Of a stretch of 64,000 nt of DNA, positions 23,762 to 35,767 are shown one piece after another. The notes under the pieces were generated by a model. The model made no database searches. It had not been told where the DNA came from and was given only the letters and a program-made list of their open reading frames with translations. The number at the start of each line of letters is the position of its first letter. Positions within the stretch are counted from its first letter, which is position 1. Position numbers and translations under genes: made by a program. Origin of the DNA: Botryosphaeria dothidea (Eukaryota > Ascomycota > Dothideomycetes > Botryosphaeriales > Botryosphaeriaceae); the NCBI GenBank assembly GCA_011503125.2, contig WWBZ02000016.1, positions 1,426,001-1,490,000 of the forward strand. Direction: 5' to 3'.

Positions 23762-25331
23762 ACGGGTACCTGGTGCGATTTTTGGATAGAACCTCGTACT
23801 CCATAAATAGACCGTGCGTGAAGACGTGAGGCTTTTACCTAATCGTCTATACTGCAGCCGTTCTCGTATAGCCATATCGGGATGACGAGTTCTACCCCGC
23901 ATGCTTTTGTTTTTCTAACATCTTTTGAAATACTGGGTGAGCGGAGTATAAAATTATTACAAGAGCAGTGCCATGGCAAGTACATATGCGCATGGGAAGT
24001 TGGCAGTCGTACAGATGCAAATGCTAACAAACTCTGGATGCGCTCATATTCGGGTGAATGCTTCATCTTTCTGTGTGCGTTTGCACTTGTCATATCGACG
24101 TTTTCGAAACCGTCCTCACTATGCGCAAACTAGTGTATGGGAGGTCGTGGAGGTGGATGCCGGTCGGCTTGCTGCGCCGAACAGGTACGTGCGAATGATG
24201 ATGTCAGTACTCTACAAGAGCGTATTGCAACTGATGGCCAGCGACGACGGCCTCTAGAAAGCATAACCTCGTGGGGAGTGGAAGCATTCGTCCGGACGCG
24301 GGTGTATTGCATTTCTAGGAACAGACCGGTCCGGATGAATCCTTCCACTCCTCGTAACTCTCATAATAATAATCTGGCCTTATGGGAAAACCACATTTGG
24401 CGCTAACCATTGCCTGCGATACCCCTCTATATCGATCTGCGGGGAAGCTTATCTGGTCCAGATCCAGTCGCGTGGGCGTACCTGCTGCATCCAGCAGGAT
24501 GGGGTCTATATCGGGCCCTCCGATCTGGATCCTGGCCGACCAATATCGAGTAGCTACACTAACAATTACCGGCATGAATTTGTAATACTCTACCGTGTTT
24601 TGCGCTGTTTCTACTGGTGTGACGATGTATGTATGTGAAAGACCGCAGGTGATATTACTTTACACAGCAGTGTTCAGGCGCTGGTAAACGTGCCTCCACA
24701 TGAGTAGCAGGAATGCTCTTCGGTAAATTTTTAAAAGTAACACTTATACGAGGTCATTGCTATGGAAGGCAGGTTTCAGCCTTGCTTACTGTGTCATCTG
24801 GCTTGTACTTCGGACTCGGTGCGGAAGCATCATGTGCAACGCCATACTACATGTAAGTGGCGCCAATATTATGGCTACTGTCTCAAGAGGCTTCTCTGTC
24901 CGCTGCTTCAAAGTCTCATTTCCTGTGAAAGAGTGTTTTTTCAATACTGCCCTTTTCTACAAATAGATGTCCACCCATATACACATACGCTCCACAGATC
25001 AACCCTTTCAATACTGCACCCATTTCATTAGTAAAACCAAGCGGAAACATCTTTTTTAATAAAAGTTTCATGCTTAAGCTCATAATGGCGCTCCAATCCG
25101 TGCTTTTGGAAGTATTTTGCCTAAAATATGCCCCTGACTGTTCCAGGATCGTAGCACTTGTGGACACTGTTACTATTAGTTCTTTGCCTATTCTTTGGTT
25201 CCCCATGAAGCAGGGTACGCCGGGAAAACTGCGGGGTACGTTGCGGGGACCAAAACGATAAAAGTTTGATGGAGATATAAATTTTTATGATCCAACTCAT
25301 TTTCAACAACCTTCCAATGAAGGCCAACAGC
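23762..25331. other. gene-free, lower-GC DNA with one foldback copy
   Basis: Start of a ~8.7 kb desert. Short frames only, none with family resemblance. It holds the well-preserved foldback at 24272-24352. Confidence 0.6.
24272..24352. repeat. foldback repeat copy 2
   Basis: Left arm TGGGGAGTGGAAGCATTCGT then CCGGACG; right arm (about 24326-24352) is its near-exact reverse complement, with a short spacer. Confidence 0.85.
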
Positions 25332-25419
25332 GGTCTTGTGGTCTAGTGGTATGATTCTCGCTTAGGGCAAACCCTGAGTTGCTTGCGAGAGGCCCCGCGT
25401 TCGATCCGCGGCAAGACCC
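25332..25419 (+). tRNA. tRNA-Pro(AGG): tRNA-Pro (anticodon AGG), ordinary intron
   Basis: Acceptor GGTCTTG pairs fully with CAAGACC (25412-25418); discriminator C at 25419. The D arm GTCTAGTGGTATGAT is uninterrupted. Anticodon stem CTCGC/GCGAG; anticodon AGG at 25364-25366. A 16-nt intron follows position 37 (25368-25383). T stem CCGCG/CGCGG with loop TTCGATC. TTTT at 25424-25427 can stop polymerase III. This is the normal reference for the two interrupted tRNA-Pro genes. Confidence 0.95.
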
Positions 25420-26906
25420 GTGCTTTTGCACTTCTTTTGGATGGTTTGGATACCATCTTTTTGGTGTTGAGCGCCGCAGAAGGATCAGATAGGGGTTTTG
25501 CGTTGCCAGAATGATAGAGAATATTCAATAAAAGCATTGTAACAATGGGGGAATGCATACTTGTTGCTTCCGGCATGACCGGAGCTGAAGAGTGTCTCGT
25601 TTTGGGGTGATCACACAGTCGAGCATTGACCTCTGGGTCGTTGTCCTTCAAAATTTCTCCACAGTTAAAACGGCCATTTCCCCACTGGAGAATCACAGCG
25701 GATCATGAGAACAGCATCGATTAGCTTCCATACGTTCCGGAAACACTTTGGAATCACCGCACCGGTTCAGGATCAGCTGCGCATTCCACACTTTGGACGC
25801 CGCAGTATGAGCCAATGCCGATTTGCGATGCATTGAAACGACGATGCGAATCGACAGACTAATTTTGGGAACAATTGAAGCACGTTCGAAGTGCTCAATC
25901 AAACTCAGGGGCCTGCTCCGTAGGATGGTGGCTGTGTCTGTTGACTGGGAGTCGACTGCCGACAAACCAAAAATTGCAACACGCAAATCTCCACCAACGC
26001 CTGGCATTGCACAGCCTCAAAGCGCTCTTGAGTCTCGACGGTCACGCTCAGCGCGAACGAACTATATTTCATTACATCGTAAGATTCAGGTTTATTCCGA
26101 TTTCGCAACCAGACCGCCCCGACTCCGGCGGATTGGCGGAGGTGATTCGACACATTCAAGGCGTTTCTCACCGCAACCGCCAATGACATCATGGCAATAT
26201 AAAATTCATTGGATCTTAGAATGCTCACACGCCTTCATTTTACTCACGACGTTCGAAGTTATTGACTTTCGCATCGTTACGAGTCTTTCCACTCCACATT
26301 CAGCAACGTCATGAGGATGCATTGATCATTACCTCCGCATTTTGTGCGCGATCGGTGGTAGACACATTACGTATGAAGGTTCCGGCAAGAAGTTTCTGTT
26401 TCTGTGGCTCGGTGACGTCTTGGCGGCTCGTTACCAGACCTCAGGGAATGCAACTTGAGGCCTGGATGAGCCATGGAAATTTTGGTGAATTGAGGAAGGC
26501 TTCGGTGCTGTTTCAGGCTTTCTCCATGTCTGTATGCGCATGTATTACGGTGGAGACGTGGCCGTTGGCTTGGCGGAACGCGTTTCTGTTGGCGCATCCA
26601 GTCCCCTCAACTGTGCACTTCCGAACCACTATCAAGAAATTGGTCTTCTGCACTTCTGTGACCTCTCAAAAAGAAGAGGCAGCTTTGCTTGTTTCTCTTA
26701 TACATATTTGCGCTTGCTCCGAGGTAATACCGGCACTCTCTTACCGCAAGATCGGAATTTCGGCGGTTGCAAGAAGGGGTCATTTTGATATTGTAGCACC
26801 ACCCTATACACAATAGCAGAAGCGGGTTGGGCAAGAGGTAAAGTAGACTCTGGCATTCCGCTGGTGCAAAAAGAATGATGCAAACAGCGTGCGGGAGCAA
26901 AAGGAG
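25420..26906. other. gene-free between two tRNA-Pro genes
   Basis: No coding frame with recognisable features and no repeat copy found. Confidence 0.6.
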
Positions 26907-27027
26907 GGGCTCAGCCGGGGATCGAACCCGGGGCCTGTCACATTTCAAGCTTAGATGCTTTCTAGACCTCTTAAGAGGACTGGGAACACTACCCGAAGCG
27001 ACAATCATACCACTAGACCACTGAGCC
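26907..27027 (-). tRNA. tRNA-Pro(CGG): tRNA-Pro (anticodon CGG), ordinary intron only
   Basis: On the minus strand acceptor GGCTCAG pairs fully with CTGAGCC, discriminator C. The D arm GTCTAGTGGTATGAT is continuous. Anticodon stem GTCGC/GTGAC. The anticodon CGG is followed by G37 and a 49-nt intron (26943-26991) containing the palindrome CCTCTTAAGAGG. T stem CCGGG/CCCGG with TTCGATC. TTTT follows on the minus strand (26899-26902). The 5' flank CGCTTTCAAT and the intron are shared with the interrupted gene at 46446-46675, so the two are paralogues. Confidence 0.94.
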
Positions 27028-29214
27028 ATTGAAAGCGGAGTCCAGAATTGTATCTGGAGCGGCTGGTTTGATGGGAAAGTGAGTTGGGTAAATGTATTAT
27101 GAAGTAGCACCAAAACACGAAATTAGCGTGAATGCGGGACCAAACCCCACCAGAAACAAGCGTAGATGAACGCGGAATGCATATAATGTAAGAAAATATC
27201 CATTCTGATACTTTTTTACTTTAGTATTGATGAAAATACGTTGAGTGTCACTCAGGGGTCATATCGGCTCCCCATATATCCAGAAGCAGTTCAGAGCTCA
27301 ATCCTGGCTTTGAGGCTTGCCATTCCGCACCTGTTAATTAGCTCGGCTGACAGGAATTCATTCGTGACCAAATCTCGAGTAAAACTGTTGCTGTGGATCA
27401 TACTCGCACCAGCCGCAACCCCTTCATAGCACCTCGACAACAATTCTACTTACGGATCACAGACCTCAACTTACAGGTAACGGAACACCGTCTTTCTGGA
27501 GCTGGAATTATCATTAAAATGTCTATTTCTATTTTTTTTGGCGGTATCGGAACTTATTCTGGTGTGTGGCATAGGCGGCGAAAGCTCCGCAATTAGTTTT
27601 TCACTCGTGCACTTGTACTACCGAGACCAATAAAACTCGTATCGAACGGCCTGGGCAATACAATCAGCATGGCGATTCACCTTATGGAATTTTACTCCAT
27701 ACCAGTAGCATGAAGCTGACGCTCCGGGAATTGTCTCCACTTTGCTTCTCGAGATACACATATCCAGGAATAGACCTAGTTTGAGTAAGGGCTACTTCCT
27801 TTCAATCTTTGTCACCAGTCAGCCTTGCCATGGGAATATGGATAAAATCAGACTTCGGAAGAAGCCATAAAGATCAATCCTCCGTAGAGCACCTTTATGA
27901 AGGGTACAAACCTGATTTCTCTGGCCACCAGACATCCTCCATAATACGCAGACATAATAATGGAAAGTCGCAATGGAACATAAATATATGCATGTTCAAG
28001 TGCCGAGACAAGATGACAGACTTGGCCTAGATTTAGTAATCAAGGACAGGGGAGAAATTCTTATTCAAATACAGACCTGAAAGAGTAGGGAAGTTCCCAC
28101 AGAAAGGCGAATACATAATAGAGAAGCAGAACTAGAGAGAAAGGCCAGGAAGGACCTACAATACCTCCCCCTGTTGACCACAAACAGAAATGCCAAGCTG
28201 ATGAAGACGGTTCCGAAGAAATCAAGTAGAAGATTCCTCTCGAGCGCTATCTCGCCTTGTCAATCCAAATCTCAACTGCCAGATCAAGCACTACACTATA
28301 ATCTCATTGATCTTGGATTAAGATAACACCTAGCAATAGTCTTGAATGCTTTCTTGCCCCTTGCCGCCTTTGTAAAGAACTGCATCTGACTTCAACAGTG
28401 TGGTCACGAAAAGCCTACCGGCTTAAAAGTGACTGCGTGTACGTCTTCCGTCATATATTTCCAACGAGACTTCCTTGCCGCAATGCCGTGAGTGCCGGTA
28501 TGGGAGGGGAAATGCAAGGAATTGTCTTTATTCTACTATTCTTCGCTATCGTTCAGCTCTCCCTCAACGGCAAAAGATGGCATCATGAACCGTAATGGAG
28601 AGTTCATTTAGTCGAAAAGTACGTACGTCATTTTGTGCCAGCAAACAACGTGAAAATGAACAACGTTACCGACTCTGACGCCACCGGTCTGTATCCACAG
28701 GTCAATGGTCACTTTTCCGAATGCAAGCGGTGGAACTCACTCAGTATGACCGGCTCAAAACCAATGCTCAAAGTCAATGCTCAAGTGTGGCGGAGGAGTG
28801 ACAAGAATTTTCCGAATGTCTTACTTTGCCACTTTCTGACTGTAACCGGCGTTCGGGATAGTCTTCCGGACTCTTTTGTGCAGAGAGACATCTACCAAGT
28901 TGAATCCAGATGGCTGGCCCTGCTTCGAAGGGCTAAATCTTTCCACAAGTCTCTACTCAATCTTCGTGTCAGAATATTGGGCACTCAACGCCACTACGGG
29001 GTGTGGTATACGAGATTCTCTGCCTGCCCGAAGAAATTGGGCGCACTTCGGTCTTTTGATGTATTTCAACACCTCAAGGTTCAGCCTAGGATTGAGCATG
29101 TCAAATTCAATCGGGATGATGAAATCTCGGAGGTGTTTCAGTCAATATGTCTTTGAAATAACAGTATATGCATTGCCAGGTCCAAGTTGGGACGGAAGCC
29201 TTGCTCTTCATCCA

Positions 29215-29297
29215 TGGGGAGTTGAAACATTCATCCAGATAGGCCTTTCACCGGAAACAGACAACACGTGCGTCCCGACGAATGCTCCAACTACCCA
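29215..29297. repeat. foldback repeat copy 3
   Basis: Left arm TGGGGAGTTGAAACATTCAT and right arm GTCCCGACGAATGCTCCAAC with CTACCCA; arms diverged by several bases but clearly reverse complements. Confidence 0.78.
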
Positions 29298-32195
29298 TGC
29301 CCATCCTAATCTGATCTTCGCGGTCGGCGCTAAAATTCGGCTGCATCACTCTTCTGCTCGATCATCTCTTTGCAAAACCAGTAAAACCCATGCTCCATTA
29401 CAAACGTGTTCCTATAGTAGTAGATACATTTCCAGTATCCCAGATCGTCAATTGTCAAACAGGGGAGCAACACTCTGAGTGATCAATTTAATTTCAGCTG
29501 CCAACCATCGCAAACTGGGCATGCCGCTGCCCGCTACATCCAAGACACCAAACCGTCAGGTATCAGTAAAGCTCCGCAAGCCTGCTACCGGACCTCCCCA
29601 TTTTGTTAATCACTACCATACTTCACCAACCTCTTCCCCGGCATCGCCAGCGCGCGCCTCACGAATGTCGTGCAGCGCGTCGCACGTGCGGAGGTGGTCG
29701 ATGGCTGCTTGCACGATGTCGAAGCCGTTGATGATGGTGGCGGTGGTGGTGGTCGTCGTCGTCGCTGGAGAAGGATCCGGGCTGGTGGTAAAGGAGGAGT
29801 CAGATTAGTGCTGCTGATTGTTGTGGGTATTCATGGTTGCGGAAGCTCGATTAGTATTCTCTGTTCTCAAAGAGGTTCTGGTTTGAGGAAATGAGTATTT
29901 CGCAATAAGAAAAACTGGAGACAGTCGATCTGCCCCAATTTCATAGGAAAGAGTTTGGACTACTTGGTAGAGCGATAGATGATACACAACAAAGAGCATG
30001 GCGCACCGCAAAAATGACGGACTTCCATGGGAAAGTGCTTGAAGAGCTTCTTTGATGGAGTCAATGAACGTGATAGGATGAAGTGCACGAAATTGACAAC
30101 AAATAATGGATATCAGAATGGGGAGTTGCATCACTATCTGCGTGGTCCAACACGTAGGGATCTAGATTACGCGACCGAGGAATGTCATGTAGCTTGAGTG
30201 ATCATGCTATGCTCATTGTGTTTGCGATTATCCTGGACTTGGGATTGACCTCGTATCTATTTGAGGAGCTGGAAAAGATGTTAGTATTAAATCGGCTGTA
30301 CATATTCTACCCATACCTCAGAAGCCTACAAAGTTCGAGTATTCTCTCCAACGTAGCGGCAGCTAGTATTCTAACAGATATATTCTCTTGGCGCTATTCC
30401 GCTGGTCAAGTGCTTCTCCAGTGGGGCATCAATCTGCCTGATTCCCAGTAATTTGCAGGGCCCATATCATAATCAACTTTGCACGCAGATAAGAGGAAGT
30501 GGGGCTTCGCAGTCCTTCAATAATGAGTTGCTGCCGGGAGAGAAATGCGGTGTCATACGGCTACGGCGAGTGTGATATCTAGTGACTGCGGGCTGAGGGG
30601 AAAAAAGCGGATAAGCAGGCATATTATGCAAAAAGGAGACATCACAGCCTGTGTAGGCAGTTAAGTAACCTGCACGGATACCCCTCTCTAGTAATTGTTC
30701 CACCCATGTGTGTTCTGAGAGTAGTGCTTACGTCTCCCACATGCAGACATACAATCTCACATCTGCAGTGCTCTTCTTTCCCTTGTTCTTTGTTGCAGGA
30801 TTGCCTCCGGTATACTATGAATTCGCATGAGATGCAAGAGCCAACCTGAGCCTCAAGGCCTTGACACTTCCCGTAGATCCCACGATCATACTCACCCTGG
30901 CTGTGATCCGCAACAGAACCTTACACGATCAAGGGCCCGGGGTGGACACACATTCACCTAAGAAAAGCCGACAAGCACGACAACTGAAATACGCAGCAAC
31001 GTTGTATGATATACAGTGCCCTTATCCGCACTGGCCATCCTTGATCGTCATATCGCCCAACTTTCCGCCCAACAAAAGAAAAGGGTCGCCCAGGCTAGCG
31101 GCTCGTCTCCGTTACCCGGTTTCAGTTAGATTCAGCGGTTGATCCGGGGAAATGCTAGTTTGCAGTTTCTTTTCAATCCGCGACTTTCTGGAAATTTGAT
31201 CGAACGACGTCTCGGGCGTTCCGAAATGAGCCGTGTGGGTTTATTTTTCTTAGGCTTGTTGTCGTTCGTCGTTTAAGCTTCCGTGTACATACAAAAATAT
31301 TTGGCATCGGTGACAGTTGTCGTTTGCGTCAGACAAGGGTAGTTGAAGCAGTTCGGCCGAGTGCGGCTGCACGGCAGAGCTCTTGACATCCTCATCCAGA
31401 TGAACTGCTTCAGCTCCCGCCAAGGTTTCGTTGTTGTCCATAATACAGCCGTATACATGAAGCAGAGCTGGTGTCCAGAAACAAGCTTGTAATGATAATG
31501 ATGTCTAAGCCTACTATCATCTGCTCCAGTTTTCCATAATTCCCATGGAAAATATTCCAAACGCCTTTCACAACAGAATCGGCGATTGATTACCCACCCA
31601 CACAATGCCGTCAAAGACATTCCCGATCTCAAGGACAGTAGACCACCAAGCCATCCACCGTAAAAAGAACGCAGAGAGGTATCACAGCGAAGCCCGCCAC
31701 CAAAACGAAAATCCAATTTCCTTCCTGAAGCTTCTCCCATACTCGCTTTCCTGGCTGTACACCATCGTCTGCTGGTAGAAAAAAAAAATGACGCTGCGAT
31801 GATTTGATTAAGTGCCAGCTTATTAGTCCGCAAGTGCACGGTGAACGTGTTGACAACGCGGATGGACGCAGCGACAAGAGTAAGAAATATGGAATAGAGG
31901 AAACAACAAGAGAGCCATGAGTGATGAGCGATAAGCAAGTCTTGAGGGTTTGACGCCGGAAACGATGCTTTGATGGACAGCAAGAGAAGCGATATAAAGA
32001 ACAAGAGTACTAAAAAGATACGAAATTCGGAGCTGTGGAGTGGGGCATAGGTATGAGGGTGAGGGTACAGGGTAGAGCACTAGCTTTACCAGGCGATATC
32101 TAATGAGGGGAACGTATTTTGAGGATGAGAAATTGGTACTTCTGCCGCGCGGAAAGATTGAAAACCCCATCCCTGATGTGTCGCAATAAATACAC

Positions 32196-32275
32196 ATGAA
32201 GGGTTGAAGCAGCCATCAGGACAAACGGTCAAAGGGATCTGACATTCACATCCTGACGACTACTTCCACTCCCCA
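32196..32275. repeat. foldback repeat copy 4
   Basis: The right arm TCCTGACGACTACTTCCACT then CCCCA is well preserved. The left arm (GGGTTGAAGCAGCCATCAGG) is degraded. It lies 3' of the EGF-like gene. Confidence 0.7.
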
Positions 32276-32510
32276 TGCGTGAGAACGGCCAGACGGACGC
32301 TGGTGCTAGAGGATGCGGGCAAGTTTCTATCTTTTCGCGTGGTAGGAGTAATGATTTGCTGCATAGCTGCATCCATATATCTTCTGTGAATGAATAAGCA
32401 GTTGACAGCCGCCAAATAAAAGAAACAAATGAAGAAGCCGTCGCTGCCTCCCGTGGTATCAAATCTTCCATACTTCCAACTCCGTTCATTACATTCTTAC
32501 CCCAATGTAA

Positions 32511-35285
32511 TCACTCCACAAGACGTCCAACCTGCGTCCCATTGGGAAGAGTGATGTGCCATTGGCTCAGGTCGATGGCGAAGCTGTTGCCCAGGTTCAC
32601 CGCTGTCGCTGCCGTTGCCTCCTCATCGCCCTGCTCGTACTCGGTGAAGTACGTCTGGAGGTTCTCCTGTGCAGTGACGGCAAAAGACAGGTCGTCGCTT
32701 TCCTGCAAAACGAAGAGAACACCGACACGCGCAAACTGCAGGCGCTTCTTGCTGACGGAAAGGGCCGAAGAAGTGGCTGAGGCTGCAGTCGTTCCTGTCG
32801 GGGTCGCCGAATAGGAGCTGTAGTACACGTTCGAGCTAGCCGGTGAGGAATCGTAGACTATTCCGTACTTAGTGGCGGCATCGTCCGACGAATACGAGGA
32901 CGAGGAGTGATAATCATCCCTAATGGCCAGGAACTTCAGCTCAGGGGGAGCGGTGACAGTCGGAACAGACGAGGAACACGAAGTTGAAGGAGCGTCAGCT
33001 GCGGGCCTGGCGTCATTCTCGAAAACAGCGGGCATAGGCGCAGGGGGAGGCAGATCGACAGAGCGCTTGTTGGATGATGAAACACCGTTGAAGGTGACAA
33101 GCGCGTTCTCAGCCGTACAGCTGAGATTAGAGGACGAGAAGAGGTTGAGAAGCTCCGATCCATTGAGAGGAATCTGGAAGGAATCCGAGGCGGTCGAAAT
33201 GAGAGACGGCATAGCGGAGCCAATCGTGGCGTTTCTTCCTCCGATCCTTGTGGTAGTGCAGCCAGCGTCAGATTCCCTAGTGCAACGGTCTCCGGTGAAA
33301 CCATTGACACACATGCAACTGCAGTGACCACTCGGGTCCACGACGCTACTGCCACCATTTTCGCAAGCAAAGGTCTGCTGGCATTGGGCGAGGCTTGAAT
33401 CGGCGGCCGCGGCGGCTCCGGAGCCACTGTCGTTTTGCTTCGGAAGGACAATTAGGACGATGGGGACAATGACGGCGGCAGCAACCAAGAGAAACAGGAT
33501 GAGCATGAGAATGACAAAGCACCAGACCGGCATGCCACAGCACCGCCGACCTTGTTTCTTCAGATCCTTGTTGGTGCCGTCATAGTCGTGGTGCTCTTCG
33601 TATTGGCCAAGGCCAGATGGCCAGCGGGAGACAGGTCGAGAGCCACCTTGATATCGTTCGCCGGTTGGTGTGCCGATGCCTGGTGGAGGAAAGGCCGTGA
33701 GGATGTCGGACATGGTAGACGCCCTTTGGCCACCCGCCTCCCATGCTTTGTCGTTGGTGCCGCCCTTTTCCCACATTTCCAAGCCAAGACGACTGGCAGT
33801 CTTGCCGCGGTCGAGATTCGAAGCGAGACGGGTAGCGCGTCTGATAAGATCGGGTAAACTGGTAAGACTTCCGCGGGCTTCGGCTTCCCGAACCACATCG
33901 ACGTTCAAGCGAGGCGGGCGCCGATTGCCAACACGATCGGCTAAGGACGATCCTCTCTGAACATTATTGTAACCTGCACCCAGCGCACCACCTCTTTCTA
34001 GGCCGCCTAGAATCTGATCCACTCTCGGGTCTACAGGAGAATCGGGGGTGTTGTTGTCCGAGCGCGCCAGAGGGGACGACTTCATCGGCCTCTTTAGTCC
34101 CATCGAATTCACCGAATCCGAGGATCCTGAAGCTGAGGGTGGGAAAAGGCCCGTTCCGCTGCTCAAAGCCTCGCTATCAGGTCGCGAGGAAGATCGCTGG
34201 CCAGGTTCCCGGGAAATGCCGTATCCAGCAGCAAATGCACCACCGGCAGCCCCAGCTGCCATAATACCCTGCCCTACAGCCCCCTTCTTTTGCTTTTCGT
34301 TGTTCTTTATTATCCTGTCAAAGCTATCCACGCTCTTGATTGTTGTCAACGATGGCTTGCCCCTCTTGCCAAGACTGGCGTGTCTGACAAGCCCGGCTTG
34401 ATCACCGTCGTCAGTCGCCCGCGAAGACCGTCCATCATCGCTTCCACCTATAGTTGAGGGACTAGCCATGGGCAAGTCTTCTTCCGAAGGAGTTGCGTCC
34501 TCGTCAAAGTAGAAGCCCTCGGCATTGGGAATAACGTTGCTTGAAGCAAAGGAATTATGTGACCTGTTCGACTCGGCTTCCTCGACGATTGGCGAAACGT
34601 ACGACATTTGTGAATAATACGACGAAGGCCCTCTCCTGGCAGAAGGGGGCGGTCCAAGATTCGGGCTCTTCCGCGACTGAGGCATGTTCGGCACCGGAAA
34701 ATCCGGGATGGAGCCCAGGGAAGAGTTGGAAGCCATGGATGAAGTCGTTATCGGACGATGTTCTCTGGGAGACGGGTAGTAAGAGGTCGGCGAAAGGGTC
34801 TGGTCATCGTAATCCGAAGGCGACGGGGGCTCGGGCTCGGGCTCAGGCTCTCTTCGCCTGCTGCCCGGCGTCCGAGGCACGGGCGGAGGGGCGAGGTGGG
34901 TGGATTGCGGCTTCGTGGGATCGAGGATGGAAGGGACGTAAGAGGGCCTTGGCGGACGCTGGGGCGGAGGGCCTTTTTGACGCGGCGGGCTGTCCTGGAT
35001 GGGCTGCAGGTTGTCGGGCAGAGGCCAGTTGGGGGCGGGTGAGCGTGAGATGTCCCGGCCGGAACTCGAGGGTGGGGTAGGATTGGCCTGCGGGCGGGTT
35101 GGCGGACGCACATTGTACTGCGACATGGGCAGGGTCGGGCGCGGTGGTTGGCCATAGTAGTCTGCACGGAGATACTGTTCCTGCTCGGCCTGGGCGCGTT
35201 CCCTCGCAGCCTTCACGGAGCCCTTGCGGGTGACATCGTCCCCGCTTCCACCATAGGATGCCCCGGGAGCCCGAGGGTAGCTCAT
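32511..35285 (-). CDS. single-pass membrane protein with EGF-like ectodomain
   Basis: Single exon, 924 residues. Residues 1-~585 are disordered and rich in P, S, R and Y, with no signal peptide, so probably cytosolic. One strong membrane helix (WCFVILMLILFLLVAAAVIV) is at ~588-612, preceded by a CC pair that could be acylated. After it comes a cysteine-rich EGF-like module at ~640-685 (C-x5-C-ENGG-x-...-C-x-C-x-C-x-NGFTGDRC), then a serine-rich ectodomain with several N-x-S/T sites. The topology is therefore type II. Homologous proteins occur widely in filamentous ascomycetes, but I know no established function. A glycine/alanine stretch (~345-360) is low complexity. Start MSYPRAPGASYGG has no in-frame competitor upstream. 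Confidence 0.82.
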   Translation of the reverse strand: MSYPRAPGASYGGSGDDVTRKGSVKAARERAQAEQEQYLRADYYGQPPRPTLPMSQYNVRPPTRPQANPTPPSSSGRDISRSPAPNWPLPDNLQPIQDSPPRQKGPPPQRPPRPSYVPSILDPTKPQSTHLAPPPVPRTPGSRRREPEPEPEPPSPSDYDDQTLSPTSYYPSPREHRPITTSSMASNSSLGSIPDFPVPNMPQSRKSPNLGPPPSARRGPSSYYSQMSYVSPIVEEAESNRSHNSFASSNVIPNAEGFYFDEDATPSEEDLPMASPSTIGGSDDGRSSRATDDGDQAGLVRHASLGKRGKPSLTTIKSVDSFDRIIKNNEKQKKGAVGQGIMAAGAAGGAFAAGYGISREPGQRSSSRPDSEALSSGTGLFPPSASGSSDSVNSMGLKRPMKSSPLARSDNNTPDSPVDPRVDQILGGLERGGALGAGYNNVQRGSSLADRVGNRRPPRLNVDVVREAEARGSLTSLPDLIRRATRLASNLDRGKTASRLGLEMWEKGGTNDKAWEAGGQRASTMSDILTAFPPPGIGTPTGERYQGGSRPVSRWPSGLGQYEEHHDYDGTNKDLKKQGRRCCGMPVWCFVILMLILFLLVAAAVIVPIVLIVLPKQNDSGSGAAAAADSSLAQCQQTFACENGGSSVVDPSGHCSCMCVNGFTGDRCTRESDAGCTTTRIGGRNATIGSAMPSLISTASDSFQIPLNGSELLNLFSSSNLSCTAENALVTFNGVSSSNKRSVDLPPPAPMPAVFENDARPAADAPSTSCSSSVPTVTAPPELKFLAIRDDYHSSSSYSSDDAATKYGIVYDSSPASSNVYYSSYSATPTGTTAASATSSALSVSKKRLQFARVGVLFVLQESDDLSFAVTAQENLQTYFTEYEQGDEEATAATAVNLGNSFAIDLSQWHITLPNGTQVGRLVE

Positions 35286-35719
35286 TGGCGAGGATCGCAG
35301 CTGGTCAGATTATTGCATACGGAGCAACGTGCGATTGGCGAAGAAGTTGCCGAGTAGGCTAGCGTGCAGTTAGATTTGATTGCCTGTGTGGATATGGCGA
35401 CAGCGACTGTTGAGGTGGTCAGAGACACGGACGCGTTGACATGGCGGATGAGTCGTAAAGTGAGTGACATGAAGATCGTAGGCACTCGGACGCAGAAAAC
35501 ACAGGGACAAACGGGTGCAAATTTGGGTTGGCAGAGCGCAGCCCTTTGGAGTGGTCGGCATCATCAGATGCGTCTGAGGCATGCTACATTCTGCGTTGCA
35601 GGTGGACTCAAGACAACGGGCGGACGTACAATGGGCTCGGGGCATGAATTCAATTCCTCAGTCGCTAATCAAACGGCGTGCGTCGGAGAGTCGGACATGA
35701 AGGGACACTAGCGACGAGT

Positions 35720-35767
35720 AGAGCAGAGCAGTGCGGTGCGGTGCGGTGCAGAGCAGAGCAGAGCAGG
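35720..35767. repeat. 5-bp period tandem repeat (GAGCA/GTGCG)
   Basis: About nine pentamers in the order GAGCA x2, GTGCG x3, GTGCA, GAGCA x3, so the array is nearly mirror-arranged. It is followed by a GGT-rich stretch. Confidence 0.75.

Larger units (their letters stand above)
27028..32510. other. gene-poor, lower-GC region
   Basis: No gene supported. Frames such as 28635-29156, 28876-29478 and 31273-32004 have no domain, no consistent codon pattern and overlap each other. Two foldback copies (29215-29297, 32196-32275) lie here. I see no transposase, reverse transcriptase or long terminal repeats. Confidence 0.55.

Noticed and set aside
28635..29478. Two overlapping frames (173 and 200 codons) as a broken transposon or gene
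   Set aside because: No recognisable domain in either frame, and one runs into a foldback copy.
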